This document shows positions 11,006 through 21,639 of a DNA stretch of 64,000 nucleotides, in pieces. Below the pieces are notes generated by a model, which did not search any database, had not been told where the DNA came from, and saw only the letters and a list, made by a program, of their open reading frames with translations. This stretch comes from Rhinatrema bivittatum (taxonomy: Eukaryota > Chordata > Amphibia > Gymnophiona > Rhinatrematidae): positions 406,104,531 to 406,168,530 of the forward strand of contig NC_042618.1 in the NCBI RefSeq assembly GCF_901001135.1. Reading direction: 5' to 3'. A program made the translations under genes and the position numbers. How positions within the stretch are numbered: position 1 is the stretch's first letter; every line of letters begins with the position of its first letter.

Positions 11006-12025
11006 TATTTATTTATTTATTTATTTATTTAATTTAAAAACTTTTTTATACCGTCGCTAAGTTATATACCATCGCAACGGTTTACAAATAGGCACATAGA
11101 CAATGTAACTTATAACTTAAGTACCCAGGGTTGTGGGAATGAGAGGGGTAAGAGGAGAACTGGAGTTAAGAAGGGGGAGGGAGGGAATACCCTGGGAGGG
11201 GAGGGAATGGAGGGAGGAGGAGTAAACAGAAGGGAGGGTAGAGGCCTACAAGGGATGAACTAAGGGTAGAACGGGGGGTGAAGTGAAAAGAGTTGGCAGG
11301 AGAGTTAACATCGGGTAGAGGGGGGTTGGGGGGGCAGGAAAAAGGCTGGGTAATCAGGCAGAGCAGTAATGTAGGTCAGGGAGGGTTCCGCAGTCTATAA
11401 TTCTACAGTCTTTTAAAGGAAATGCTTGCTTAGAAAGCCAAGTCTTCAGTTTTTTCTTGAAGGTCAGCGGACAAAGTTCTTGGCGTAGGTCTGGGGGTAG
11501 GGCATTCCATTCTGAAGAACCAGCTGTGGAGAAAGCACGTTTCCTTAGGGAAGCATGCTGAGAGGACTTGGTGGGAGGAGTGCGAAGGGTGTCTTTGTAC
11601 GCTGCTCTGATCGGTCGGGAGGACGTGTGAAGACGAAGCGGGAAATTTAGAACCAGGGAGGACTGATTATGGATGGTCTTGTGTTTGATGGTGAGGGCTT
11701 TGTGAATGATTCTGAAATTAATGGGAAGCCAGTGCAGATTCCTTAGGATGGGAGTGATGTGGTCTCCTTGGTTAGAGTTGGTTAGTATCCTTGTGGCGGT
11801 GTTCTGGAGCATCTGTAATGGTCTCGTGGTTGATGAGGGGAGGCCTAGTAGGAGGGAGTTGCAGTAATCGATTTTTGAAAATAAAGTAGCTTGGAGTACC
11901 GTGCGGAAGTTGTGTAGGTGAAGGAGTGGCCTAAGCCTTTTCAAAACTTGTAATTTATAAAAGCATTCTTTGGTGGTATTATTGATGAATTTTTTTAGAT
12001 TTAAACAATTGTAAACAACTGTCTT
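11006..12025 (-). mobile_element. L2-like LINE, 5'-truncated, inserted in gypsy pol
   Basis: Minus strand: a 196-codon ORF2 C-terminus followed by about 340 bp of 3' UTR and a (TAAA)n tail. Gypsy coding sequence stops at ACCTGTTCCA on the left and resumes at CTGTCTTCCATCAGGGAAG on the right, so CTG-TTCCA is probably an imperfect TSD for the LINE block. Confidence 0.8.
11354..11944 (-). pseudogene. C-terminal domain of L2-like ORF2
   Basis: 196 codons uninterrupted. Blocks typical of L2-clade ORF2 after the RT: KIDYCNSLLLGLP, LQMLQNTATRILT, HITPILRNLHWLPI, RIIHKALTIKHK, the RPIRAAY segment, LRKRAFSTAGSSEWNALPP, DLRQELCPLTFKKKLKTWL. The reverse transcriptase itself is absent because of 5' truncation. 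The clean frame suggests a rather young insertion, clearly younger than the gypsy element around it. It makes no enzyme alone. Confidence 0.8.
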
Positions 12026-12805
12026 CCATCAGGGAAGACAGTGATTACCATACGCCTGCGAGGAAAAGTATTAAAATCAGCCTATGATTCCTTCCTCACA
12101 GGTCACCACAGAGTCCCTAAGACCTTGAAGTTACTTCTCCATTATTAGTGACCCCAAGAAAAGCGAGATATACAGCATTATGTGGAGTCCTGCCCCAGTC
12201 GTGCAATTCATAAGATTTCCCATGCTTGTTCTTGGGGGTTATTACAGCCATTGCCATCCCCCGAGAAACCCTGGACCCATTTGGCGATAGACTTTGTTAC
12301 AGACCTACCTCCTTCTAATGGCTATATTTCTATTTGGGTCATGGTGAACAGCTTCTCCAAGATGGCTCTACACCATTTCTGGGACTTCCATCTGCACCAG
12401 AGTTGGCTTGTCTCTTTTTCCAACACATCTTCAGGATTCATGGATTACTGGAACACATCCTCTCAGATCGGGGAGTGCAATTCGTGGCTCAATTTTGGAG
12501 AAGTCTCTGCTAAAAACTTGGAATTTCCTTGGATTTCTCATCCACCTACCACCCATGAATAATGGAGAAACAGAGAGATCCAAATTCTCATGGGGATCCT
12601 GACAGTATACATCAATGAATGACAGGATGACTGGGTCTCTTTCCTCCGCTTGGCAGAATTCTGCCATAACAACCATGTTGGAAATGCCTCGGGATATTCT
12701 CCTTTTCAAATCATCTTTGATCGACATCCTCGGATGCCGTTTCCAATGCAAGAGGCGGGTCCATCACCAACAGCTAAGCTTACTCTTAGCACTGAACGTA
12801 TACAT
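12026..12805 (+). pseudogene. gypsy integrase remnant
   Basis: Conceptual pieces: SGKTVITIRLRGKVLKSAYD, SFLTGHHRVPKTLKLL (a decayed H-H of the integrase zinc domain), CPSRAIHKIS, SWGLLQPLPSPEKPWTHLAI, DFVTDLPPSNGYISIWVMVN (first catalytic Asp of D,D-E in the family 'DF--DLP-S'), FSKMALHHF, FCHNNHVGNASGYSPFQIIF and DRHPRMPF. Several frameshifts and stops break it. Integrase would insert element cDNA into host DNA. Confidence 0.8.
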
Positions 12806-13328
12806 TACAGGTAGTTTAAGCTTCCAGTGCTAGAAGACAGAATCAGTGCTGGATCACTGGGAGCAAGTGAGCTTAGACCTTGCTCCCAGAAATGATTTTT
12901 TTTTGTTTGGGGATGATATGGGAGGGGGGGGGGGGAAGAGATGGGGTTGAAGAGATGGGGTTGAAGGCAGGAGTACTCATTGGGGATTGGGAAAGGGAAG
13001 GTTACTGCTATCTGATGTATGTTTCTGAGAATGTTTGTGTTTGTGGGGTGGGGGGTGCCCAGCGACCTGTATAAGGAGAGTTTTGGAATTAGGGGGTACA
13101 TGGCCCAAGAGGTACATATATAAAATTTGGGGATCAGGAGGGGAATATTAGAGCTGCTGGCCCCTTTTATTTTTAGTTTCTTTGGCAGCACTACTTAGCC
13201 AGATAACTTTAAACAAGTATATTCAGCGGGACATTTATCCCTCTGACTATACAGGACAAGTTAACCGGCTACTATTAGCCGGATAACTTGTCCACTAAAT
13301 GGCCTATTGAATATTGCCCTCGAAATGC
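12806..13328. mobile_element. half of a foldback DNA element
   Basis: GCTTCCAGTGCTAGAAG at 12812-12828 is also the central motif of the foldback element at 19545-21392. The right edge TCCACTAAATGGCCTATTGA (13294-13313) is inverted at that element's left edge. It therefore looks like one arm of the same family, broken near its centre of symmetry. The interior has a G-run near 12930. Frames in it are not genes. Confidence 0.5.
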
Positions 13329-14552
13329 ATTGGTGCTTTTGGTGTATGTATCTTACATTTGCTAATTATCAAGGAGAAACTAGTTTATTTTTTGATAAAT
13401 TAAGTGCAAGCATGCATGGTAAAACTACCAAGTGCTTTGTACTGACACCAGCTCTTTGATAATTTCTTCCATACCTGAGGGTCATAATGACTTCACTTCT
13501 TGTTACAATACACACACCAGGTCAAAGGTGCATCATTAAGGAAAAATCAATTATCCCACAGAAAATTCTCTTTTTATTAAAATAAAATAAATATTACAAC
13601 TGTTCTTTCAAACTATCTGACCTATGACTACAAATCAACTCCTGTCTCTACCCTTTATGTTCCATGTCCACTCCCTTGCTAAATCTTGCTGGGTTTTTTG
13701 TTTTTTTTTAAATTCACAATATAGTCAACATTCATCCTGCCTCTCGCTTACAAGTTCACACTCTAGTTATGTTAATTCCTCATTCTGTCTCATCTCCTTT
13801 TTTTCCTGTGATCCATTCAGGATGCAGTAGCAGAAGCAAGACAGACACTGAATTTAGTTGATAAGATTAGATTACCATGCTGGTTACAAAATTTGGAAAA
13901 TCACCAGAAGACTGCAGGAGGGGGTGAGTGAGGGGGGTGGCAGGCGACTTCAACATCTGCTCTATATTGTGAGCTGCAAATGCAAGGAATAATTCTGTGT
14001 GATCTGCCAGAGCTGTAAGGGAAAACAAAGAATGGACAGAGGATGACATAGGAAACTACTGTAGCAAGTGACATGCAAAAAATGGTTAATTATTGGGCTG
14101 GCTCTGTGACTCCTTCAAGTCATATGTCCAATGGGGTTGGCATGGCTCAGGAATACAAAAGAGACAATATGTATGAGCCCAGGAAGAGAGAGAGAGAGTC
14201 AAAATGACTGCCATTACTGTGGCAACCCATGTCAGCTATAGAGTCAGAGCAGATCTGAATGGGTGTGGGATTCAGGCAAATAAGCCTGCTCCTTTCTCCC
14301 ACACACTGATGCCATTTTCTCCTCCCCCCCCCCGGCATGACCCTACTTCTCTGTGCCTAGGTGATCCTCTTCCTTCTCTCTCCCATTGACAGGAGGAGAG
14401 CAGTGCATCTTATCCACCTCCTCCTCTGCCTGCTTCAACCTGAAGTCTGAACACATGATGCCGGCTGGACATGTAAGAATACAGGACACCTGCGTATTCA
14501 GACTTCAGAGAGAAATCATCAGAGAGGGAGGCAGATAAAGGTAAGAAGTACT
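13329..14552. other. intergenic sequence, no gene seen
   Basis: No recognisable repeat apart from a C-run at 14325-14334 and the hairpin at 14440-14508. Open frames at 13624-13830 and 14204-14389 have no family signature. Confidence 0.45.
14440..14508. repeat. 12-bp inverted repeat, 45-nt loop
   Basis: CTGAAGTCTGAA (14440-14451) and TTCAGACTTCAG (14497-14508) are perfect inverted copies. Function unknown; possibly a remnant of a palindromic transposon. Confidence 0.5.
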
Positions 14553-14556
14553 GTTT

Positions 14557-14757
14557 ATGGAGAAGTCCATAAACTGCTATTAATCAAATTAAATTAGGGA
14601 ATAGCCACTATTTATTATTGGCATTAGTAGCATGGGATTTATTTACTGTTTGGGTATTTGCCAGGTACTTGTATCCTGCATTGGCCACTGTTGGAAACAG
14701 GATGCTGGGCTTGACGGATCCTCGGTCTGACCCAGTATGGCAACTTCTTATGTTCTA
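14557..14757 (+). mobile_element. CR1 LINE 3' end
   Basis: Starts at the CR1 '..AGAAGTCCATAAACTGC' block and ends with AACAGGATGCTGGGCTTGAC and CTTATGTTCTA. Only the 3' UTR remains, 5'-truncated as usual for CR1. Confidence 0.8.
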
Positions 14758-15039
14758 ATGTTATCTTCCTCCCAGCAGGTGCACAAGAGGAGAGGATCAT
14801 GCCCAGGCGGGGGAAAAGGGGGTTATGTAGGGAAGAGGCTGCTGCTACCACAGGACTACAGCAAAACAAGAAAGGACCTGGTCTGCTGGAAATTGTTGAG
14901 GTGCAGATGTCTCCCACATTGCAAGGGATAAGGCAGTTGTCACAAATTATATGTTCCCCCTTCCCTCTCCACCCCCATTTTCCTTTTCCGGGATGCCCCT
15001 GAATAATGCAGCACTGAAGGTAAGTCATGAATGAAACTT

Positions 15040-15150
15040 CCACAGTCTCGCATACTAGATGCAGGTATTCCCCTAGCAGGAGCAGTACAGGGTCTTCTAC
15101 CTTGCCAGCCACATTCCCCTTAGGTTTAGCTCACAGGTTTTGGAGGCCGG
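15040..15150 (-). mobile_element. LTR-like segment, minus strand
   Basis: CCCCTTAGGTTTAGCTCACAG (15117-15137) is close to the reverse complement of the block near 51505-51525 inside the LTR at 50537-51658. The purine-rich tract to its right matches, on the minus strand, the pyrimidine-rich tract lying upstream of that block in the LTR. I infer a related LTR fragment in minus orientation. Confidence 0.45.
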
Positions 15151-16215
15151 CAGGACTTCTCTGGCTGGGTGCATGGTAGGCTGTGATCAGGGCAGACAGT
15201 GTTCAAGCAAGGTCAGTGTTCAGGCAGAGATTGGAACAGGCAGAGATCAAACAAGGTTGGAAGCCAGGCAGAGATCAAGGCAGGTGGAGAACACAAAGCA
15301 AGGGCAGAAGTCAGTCCGGGTTAACAACAGAAGATCAGTCTGAGGTAAGCTGACTGGGAGGCAAGGCAAGGCAAAGCAGGACAGGGAAGCAAGGCTGGTT
15401 GGAGAGGCAAGGCTGGATAGAACAGGAGCACAGAAAGACAAGACAGGAATAGAATAAAACATACAGTCAGGAACAAGGTAAACTACATAGGCAGAAACAA
15501 AGTTAAACAAGGACTAAATTGGAACAGGGATGCAAGGCAGACTACAGACAGGTTAGATAAGCCATGGGAGGCTGGACAAGATAAGGGCAAGACAGGGAAC
15601 ACAGTGACAGAATAAGCTGCTGGGAGGCCTAGACAGGCACAGGAACAAGGCGTGAAAAGGGCTAGGCCACCAGAAGAGACCTAGCCAGAACACAGGAGAG
15701 TCATTAGGAGGTCCACAGGGAACAGGAGGGCCACTGGAGGCCCATAGGAAACCAGACAAACAAACAGATAGGCAAGGAACAAAGAAGCAAACAGAACAAG
15801 ACAAGAAAGCCAAAACAGACCATGCTGGGAACACAGACAAGGCAAAGAATATACAGACAGCCTAGGCCACCAGGAGACCTTCATCCACAAGGAAGAAGTG
15901 CCACCGGAAGATCCAAGGAAACAAAAAGGTTACAAGAAGGCCTGGACAAGACAAGAACTCAAGAACAGGGCAAGGTATACACAAACATAGGCAAACAGGA
16001 TCCAAAGACAAGACAAGGTAAGTACAAGACAAGGCAAGGCAGGCAACAGACAAGGAGGTCTACTGGGAGGCCCAGACAGGAACTAGAGAATGAACAGGGA
16101 CAAAACAGCCTGAACAATTCAAGGCAAGGAGGGCCCCAAGACCACATGAAAACAAGGCAAGGCTAGAAGGCCGCAAGAAACAAGAACAAGTGAAAGGTTG
16201 GACAGAACAAAGAGC
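15150..16215. repeat. 1-kb purine-rich degenerate tandem repeat
   Basis: Long run of variants of 'AGGCAAGG', 'AGACAAG', 'ACAGGAACA' and 'CAGGAGGCC' with few pyrimidines on the plus strand. No fixed period holds for long. Two larger blocks sharing CCAC-GGAG-CC-GGAA segments suggest nested duplication. The long frames on both strands (plus: K/R/Q/T-rich; minus: L/S/C/F-rich) are compositional artefacts. Probably an expanded version of the pyrimidine-rich tract of an LTR read on the minus strand. Confidence 0.6.
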
Positions 16216-16221
16216 TGAGGT

Positions 16222-17086
16222 GACTCAATGATGACTGACTGGGTTAAAAACTGGCTGAGTGGGAGGCAACAAAGGGTAGTGGTAAATAGAGTTTTCACTG
16301 AGGAGGGGGTTGTTACTAGCAGTATGCCTCAGTGATCAGTCCTTGGAACAGTTCTTTTCAACATTTATGTGAGTGACATAATTGAAGGGTTGTTAGGAAA
16401 AGTTGTCTTTTTGCCGATAATACAAAAATCTATAACAAGGTGGACAGCCAGGAAGGTGTGGAAAACATGAGGAGGGATCTAGTGAACCTCAAGGATTGGT
16501 CCAAGGTCTGGCAGCTAAGATTTAATGCTAGAAAATGCAGAATAATGCCCTTAGGATGCAAAAACCCAAGGGAAAGGTACAGTATTGGAGGTGAAATTCT
16601 TCTAAGCACAAAGGAAAAGCAGAATCTGGAGGTTATTGTATCTGATGATCCTAAGGTGGCTAAACAGCTGGATAAAGCAATGGTAAAAGCCAGAAAAATG
16701 CTTGGCTGCCTAGAAGAAGGAATGGTCAGCAGATAAAAAGAGCTGATACTTCCCCTATATAGGTCCCTGGTGAGAGCTCACTTGGAATCCTGTGTACAAT
16801 TCTGGAGACCGCACCTTCAAAAGGAAATAAACAGGATGGAGTTGGTACATAGGGTGGCTACCAAACTCGTCAGTATTCTTTGTTCTAAAGCATATGGGGA
16901 TAGACTTAAAGATCTAAACATGTTTACCATAGAGGAAAGGCAAGATAGGCGAGATATGATAGAGACATTCAAATATCTCAAAGGTTTCCATACCCAGGAG
17001 ATGAATCTTTTAAATGGAAAGGAGGCTCTAGAACGAGGGTTATGAGAGGTGCTTTTCCCATGCCATGATGGTGACAGGAGCACATT
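16222..17086 (+). mobile_element. CR1-like LINE ORF2 fragment
   Basis: CR1 RT C-terminus with stops and shifts: 'LGTVLFNIYVSDIIEG', KVVF..PIIQKS (the FADDTK box is destroyed by a frameshift near 16408), then an open piece with LRFNARKCRIMPLG and VIVSDDPKVAKQLDKAMVKA. Confidence 0.8.
16440..17045 (+). pseudogene. CR1-like ORF2 C-terminal pieces
   Basis: Two frames joined by a stop at 16734-16736 (98 and 91 codons). The first carries KDWSKVWQLRFNARKCRIM and KQNLEVIVSDDPK; the second LPLYRSLVRAHLESCVQFW, RPHLQKEINRMELVHRVATK and FTIEERQDRRDMIETFKYLK. The order is that of CR1 ORF2 downstream of the RT catalytic box. It differs from the CR1 copies at 3445 and 43770 in wording (for example MELVHRVATK instead of LEKVQRRATK), so it belongs to a second subfamily, shared with 17738-18245. 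Confidence 0.8.
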
Positions 17087-17088
17087 AT

Positions 17089-17554
17089 GGGGTAGATTTT
17101 TAAAAATTGCGCGTGCACCTCCATGTGCGCGCGCTACCCGGCGCACACACATGGACGTGCGCATGTTATAAAATGCCAGGTCAGCGCACGCAAGGGGGGG
17201 GGGGGAATATATGCAGTGGCGCATCGGGGCCTTCCCCAGTTCCCTCCCAGGCCCCTCCAATTAAGGAGCGGACTGGGAGGAACATCCCTTCCCCTATCCT
17301 GCCCTCCCCCATCCCATCCCTAAATCCCCCAAAAGCTTTATCTTACCTTTTGCTCCTGCTTCTGCCGGCACTTGATCCCCCGGCACAGCGGCAAATGACT
17401 GCTGTGCTGGGTGCCTCTAGCCCTGCCCCGCCCCTTTCACTAACCCCGGGACTTACACGTGTCCCAGGGTTCATGCGCGTGGCCAGGCCCTTTGAAAATT
17501 GGCCCGGCATGTGTAAGGCCCGGCCACGCGCATAAGTGAATTAGAATCCGGCCC
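17089..17554. mobile_element. GC-rich palindromic element, TSD TAT
   Basis: Begins GGGGTAGATTTTTAAAAATT and ends GAATCCGGCCC, flanked by TAT on both sides (17086-17088, 17555-17557). It contains GTTCCCTCCCAGGCCCCTCC and GGAGCGGACTGGGAGG, a hairpin around AATTAAG, as in the copy at 905-1655. A 3-bp TSD and GGG..CCC ends would fit PIF/Harbinger-type non-autonomous elements. No transposase is encoded. Confidence 0.6.
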
Positions 17555-17737
17555 TATATGTATTCAGTTTATATCAATAAGTATTATTTAATATGTTTTA
17601 TATATTATGAATAAATCTGGTGTGCATGTAATTATTTCTTTATTATTACATTAATAGCTTTTCTTCATATGGCATAATTGCATGTAAAAATGAGAGAAGC
17701 ACGTTGGGGGATCTGCAAAGATTTTGGAGTTGTAAAG

Positions 17738-18245
17738 GGTTCATGCTTCCAAAAAGGTAGGTCTAGGGGGTGAAATTCTTCTATGCACATACTGCAATAA
17801 GAGTGGGATGTGGGGCGATGGTATCTGATGATCTCAAGGTGCCAAACAGGTGGATAAGGTGATGGCAAAAGCCAGAACAAGGAGTGGTCAGCAGAAAAAG
17901 GGAGGTGATGTTGCCCCGTAAAAGTCCCTGGAGAGACCTCATTTTGAATACTGTATACAGATCTGGAAGCCGCACCTTCCAAAGGATATAAACAGGATGG
18001 AGTCAATCCAGATAGTGGCATCTAAAATGGCATTGCTCAGTGATCTTTATTGTAAAGCTTATGAGGATGGATTTAAGGATGCAAATAATATGTATACCCT
18101 GGAGGAGAAGTGAATTATGATAGAGATTTAAATACCTCAGAGGTATCTTTAGCTCCCCCCCCCCCCCCACCCTGGTAATGCGTGGAACCTGCCACCAAGG
18201 GAGGGGGTAATCTGTACAGAACCTTCATATGCACCATAGTGGTGG
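17738..18245 (+). mobile_element. CR1-like LINE fragment, second subfamily
   Basis: Nucleotide-level resemblance to 16590-17090: TGAAATTCTTCTA, TATCTGATGATC, AAACAGGTGGATAAGGTGAT, CCGCACCTTCCAAAGGATAT, AACAGGATGGAGTC. It has lost its frames. It sits 650 bp from its relative in the same orientation, with a palindromic element between, so tandem duplication or two independent insertions are both possible. Confidence 0.7.
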
Positions 18246-19540
18246 TGGGTGGGGGGGGGGGGGTGAGGGTTACAGAATAATACTTAGAAGAGATAGATCC
18301 TGTACCACTGATTCACCTTTCCTGTTATCTTTGTTTCCCTCTCCTTGTTGCTTAGACTAGGGTACCATAGGCAATCGGGACACAAAGCAAAACTTTGCAA
18401 CACTTTACTTGTAACCAGAGAAAGGAAACAGAGAATTAAGAAGGGAGAAACAATTAAGAAGGCATTAATAGAGCATAAAATATTATACATACACAGTATA
18501 CAGAGTGTGTACATATATCTTCTGTCTGCCCTGCAATTTTCAAAAGTCAGTAACAGATTCAAACTTGCTAAAGTAAAAGCTTAGGTGCCCAAGAATCAAA
18601 TTTCCCACTGCTGCTTAATTATTGGTGGTGCACAATCTTGATGGGCCCAGGGTTTTAATACACCTCAGCTTGCTGGTAAGATCCAAGAGTTTGCTGTGCG
18701 CCTGTGAAATGGCCCTACCCTGCTAGGGGGAACAGATTTAAGTGCTGATCCTGCTCACACTGGCTTGGCTTTAGAAAAAGGCAAAACTTCAGTCTGTTAT
18801 TTTTTTCTTCTGTGGAATATAAACACAGAGTCTAGGTTTTTTGTTTTTTTCTCCGAGCTCTTCTGCAATACTACACTCTGACAGTCTCTCCTTTCTTACA
18901 AAGTTTGTGAAACGGATACTACTCATCTGTGCTCGCTCCTGCAGGGGAGATTTTACACCGGCTCTTGGCAGTCACCTTGTCTCCTGTTTGGGCACAGTGC
19001 TCTCAGTCTCTGACATGCTGGCTGCTTGCTAAATTTTCCCCTGTTCTGGATACCAGCACTCTCCTGCCTCCATCTCTGTCTGCTCTGTTTGGCTCTCTCT
19101 GGTCTTTTACAGCCTGCCAGCTCCTCTCTCTGTCAGCCAGCTCCAGCGGAAAAACTATGCGAGATAAAATATCGTGGCAGAAACCGCCAAAATGCACAAT
19201 AACAGCCCACATTGCATGGGGCAGTCACCATATTAAATTCCATTCTCCAGAAAGTGTCAATTCTCCACCCCCCGCAAAGAGGGTCTATTGAGACCCTGTC
19301 TACTCCCTGCTGCCTGTTGAGGCAGCGTGGACCCTCAAAATTAAAAAAAAAGTGCACAAAGTTGCACAGCGATACCCCTTCACCATCTGACCCCCCTACG
19401 ATCCCCTCCTTCACAAAATGCACATAATCCCCTCCTCTTCCCCTGATTACATAATATAAGGACCTGGGAATGTTTGTTGGTGGTATGGGGTTGGCCTGGA
19501 GTGCCCCCTAGCAAAGTGACATTGAATATCAACCTCCATG
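18246..19540. other. unclassified sequence, no host gene seen
   Basis: G-run at 18250-18262, then sequence with no recognised family. Longest frames (18345-18584, 79 codons; 18929-19291, 120 codons) lack known motifs, and the second is Ser/Pro/Leu-rich low complexity. It could be an old LTR retroelement body. Nothing firm can be assigned. Confidence 0.35.
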
Positions 19541-19544
19541 AGGC

Positions 19545-21392
19545 CAATTTTCAATAGGCCGTTTAGTGGACAAGTTGAACATCCCGCTGAATATACTTGC
19601 TTAAAGTTATCCGACTACATGTAGCCAGATAACTTAAAACCTAATGCCTATGTTTCAATATAGCAGTTTAGATTTTTAAGTTACCCGGCCTTGTGGCCAG
19701 ATAACTTGCTACTTATCTGGAAATCTTTAAGAGATATTTGGGTAAGTAGTGCTTTTGCTCAAAATAAAACAGAAGAATTAAAGGGGCCTATGGCCCTATT
19801 TCCTATCTCCCCTCCCCCCCCCCCCCAACTTTGCATCCCCCTAAACACCAAAATATGCTGGGCTCACTGTGAATTCCTGTGCCTCCCCCAACAAACCCTT
19901 TCCTCAGTGCAATATTTATGACAGAGGCCAGGCCCTCCCATTCCCCCCCCCCCCATAATATAAATGAACTCCCTGCCATACCTCGACCCCCCCCCCCCCC
20001 CCGAAACTTTCCCCCACTTTCCGAGGCTTACAAAACCCTGCCGGTCCCGGGGCACTCACCCGCTCCCGGTGAGGTCCGGTACGGCTTCTTTCAAGCCGCG
20101 CTGGAAGCGTAAACTACACTCAGTTTGTGCTTCCAGTGCTAGAAGTAACTCCTGAGTGTAGTTTACGCTTCCAGCGTAACTTCCTGCTCCCGGCAGGGAT
20201 TTTTAGGCCTCAGGAAGTGGGAGGAAGGTTCGGGGTATGGTGGGGAGCTTGTTTATTCGTTTATATTGTGGGGGGGGGGGGGGGGGAGGGGGGGTGGAGG
20301 GCCCTGCCTCAGTTATAAGTTTGGCACTGAGGAAGGGCTTTGTTGGTGGGGGGGGGGGGGGGGAAGGTGGCAAATTGCAGCGATACCAGCAAATTTTGAT
20401 GTTTAGGGAGATGCAAGGCCTAATAGGACTTCTTTAATATTATGTATGTATTTATTTATTTATTTAACAGCTTTTCTATACCGACATTAAAATACACATC
20501 ATATCGGTTTACATTTTAAAGTAAAAAAGGTGGAAATTACAATAAACAGGGAAAGGGGGAACAGGACAACTGATAAATACAAAAGGAAGCACAGAGAGGC
20601 GAAATTTAGCAAAATGAAAGATGAAAACTAAAGAGAATACAGTATGCAAAAAGTAAAACATATCTACAAATATACAAGCAGTAGTATGTGGCTACATGGA
20701 GTCATCATAGAGCAATTGAGAGGTGTCATGGAGCGACGGGAGGAGTAAGAGGTGCCGGGGAGGTGGATAGTAGTTGAACGAGGAAAATTAATCAGGGAAA
20801 GCCTGGTGAAAGAGCCAGGTTTTTAGCATTTTTCTGAACTTAAGAGGGCATGGCTCCAAACGAAGGTTAAGGGGTAGAGTGTTCCAGTGCATGGGGCCAG
20901 CAATCGACAGGGAATGGTCCCTGGTGGCTGTCAGACGAGCCTTTTTAAGTGGGGGGACTTGTAAGGTGTATTTGCGGTTCGCTCTGGAGGGGCGGGAAGA
21001 ATGAGTAAGTTGTAAGGGTTCACTGAGCTACAAGGAGTTATGGTTGTGGATGGCTTTGTATATTAGATAGGGTGAGAGAGGAAATCGGGCCATATGCCCC
21101 TTTATGTTTTGGGCAAAAGCGCTACTTACCCAGATATCTTTTGACGATATTCAAATAAGTAGCAAGTTATCCAGCCATTCAAGGCCAGATAACTTAGCCA
21201 GATATATGCGATGTTCAACTAAATTAGCCAGATAACTCAACCCCCCCCCCCCCCCCCCCAATAGCACCCCTTTTTTATCTGGCTAAATTATAGCTGGATA
21301 ACTACCAGATAAGTGGCTGAATATGCCTTTTTGCCATTTAGATGGATAATTTTTGAGTTATCCATTTAAATAGCTTTTGAATATGGACATTA
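19545..21392. mobile_element. 1.85-kb foldback (palindromic) DNA element
   Basis: Nearly its whole length is one imperfect palindrome. Examples of paired blocks: CCAGATAACTTGCTAC (about 19699) against GTAGCAAGTTATCC (about 21161); GGGGCCTATGGCCC (about 19783) against GGGCCATATGCCCC (about 21088); AGGCCAGGCCCTCC against GGAGGGCCCTGCCT. The centre is a perfect 25-bp inverted repeat (20099-20123 and 20152-20176). Poly-C runs in the left arm answer poly-G runs in the right. An L2-like LINE end interrupts the right arm. No transposase is encoded; the TSD is not resolved. Confidence 0.7.
20445..21085 (-). mobile_element. L2-like LINE 3' end nested in foldback arm
   Basis: Minus strand: (TAAA)n tail at 20449-20466, then CCGATATGATG-type 3' UTR, and ORF2 C-terminal sequence without a usable frame (the plus strand reads inverse of 'TFKKMLKTWL..' around 20815 and of 'HWNTLPL' around 20880). 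Its presence in one arm only shows that it inserted after the foldback element. Confidence 0.7.
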
Positions 21393-21419
21393 TTATGTTT
21401 AAAATACATAACATGTAAT

Positions 21420-21597
21420 TAACAGTCAGTTATTGGAACAGATGCAAGCAGTGTTCGCCAGGGTCAGAACATTAGAACAGTGCATTTCTATGTTTCTGTG
21501 AGGGAATGGAAAGGATTTTAAAGCTGAATAGTTGGTGTGGATAGGCAGAATAGATTGGCCATATGGTCTTTTTCTGCCGTCAAGTTTCTATGTTTTC
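21420..21597 (+). mobile_element. CR1-like LINE 3' end
   Basis: Ends with TGGTCTTTTTCTGCCGTCAA and TTCTATGTTT, which is the 3' terminus of another CR1 subfamily known from vertebrate genomes (recognised from memory). No ORF remains. Confidence 0.6.
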
Positions 21598-21639
21598 ACT
21601 TAGTTTGCATACATTTTAGAGAAGCAATTTTCAATTCTA

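Larger units (their letters stand above)
8436..12805 (+). mobile_element. decayed Ty3/gypsy retrotransposon, LTRs not found
   Basis: Gag-like, RT, RNase H and integrase pieces follow in the Ty3/gypsy order on the plus strand, with many stops and frameshifts. Two L2-like LINE 3' ends (10775-12025) split the pol gene between RNase H and integrase. I could not identify either LTR. The left end may be truncated, and the right end abuts a palindromic element near 12806. The gag resembles that of the Sushi-like gypsy group, which is an inference from memory. Confidence 0.8.

Noticed and set aside
15553..16166. Overlapping frames on both strands in the purine-rich block
   Set aside because: Composition (few pyrimidines on plus) removes stops by chance; the peptides are repetitive K/Q/R or L/S/C/F.
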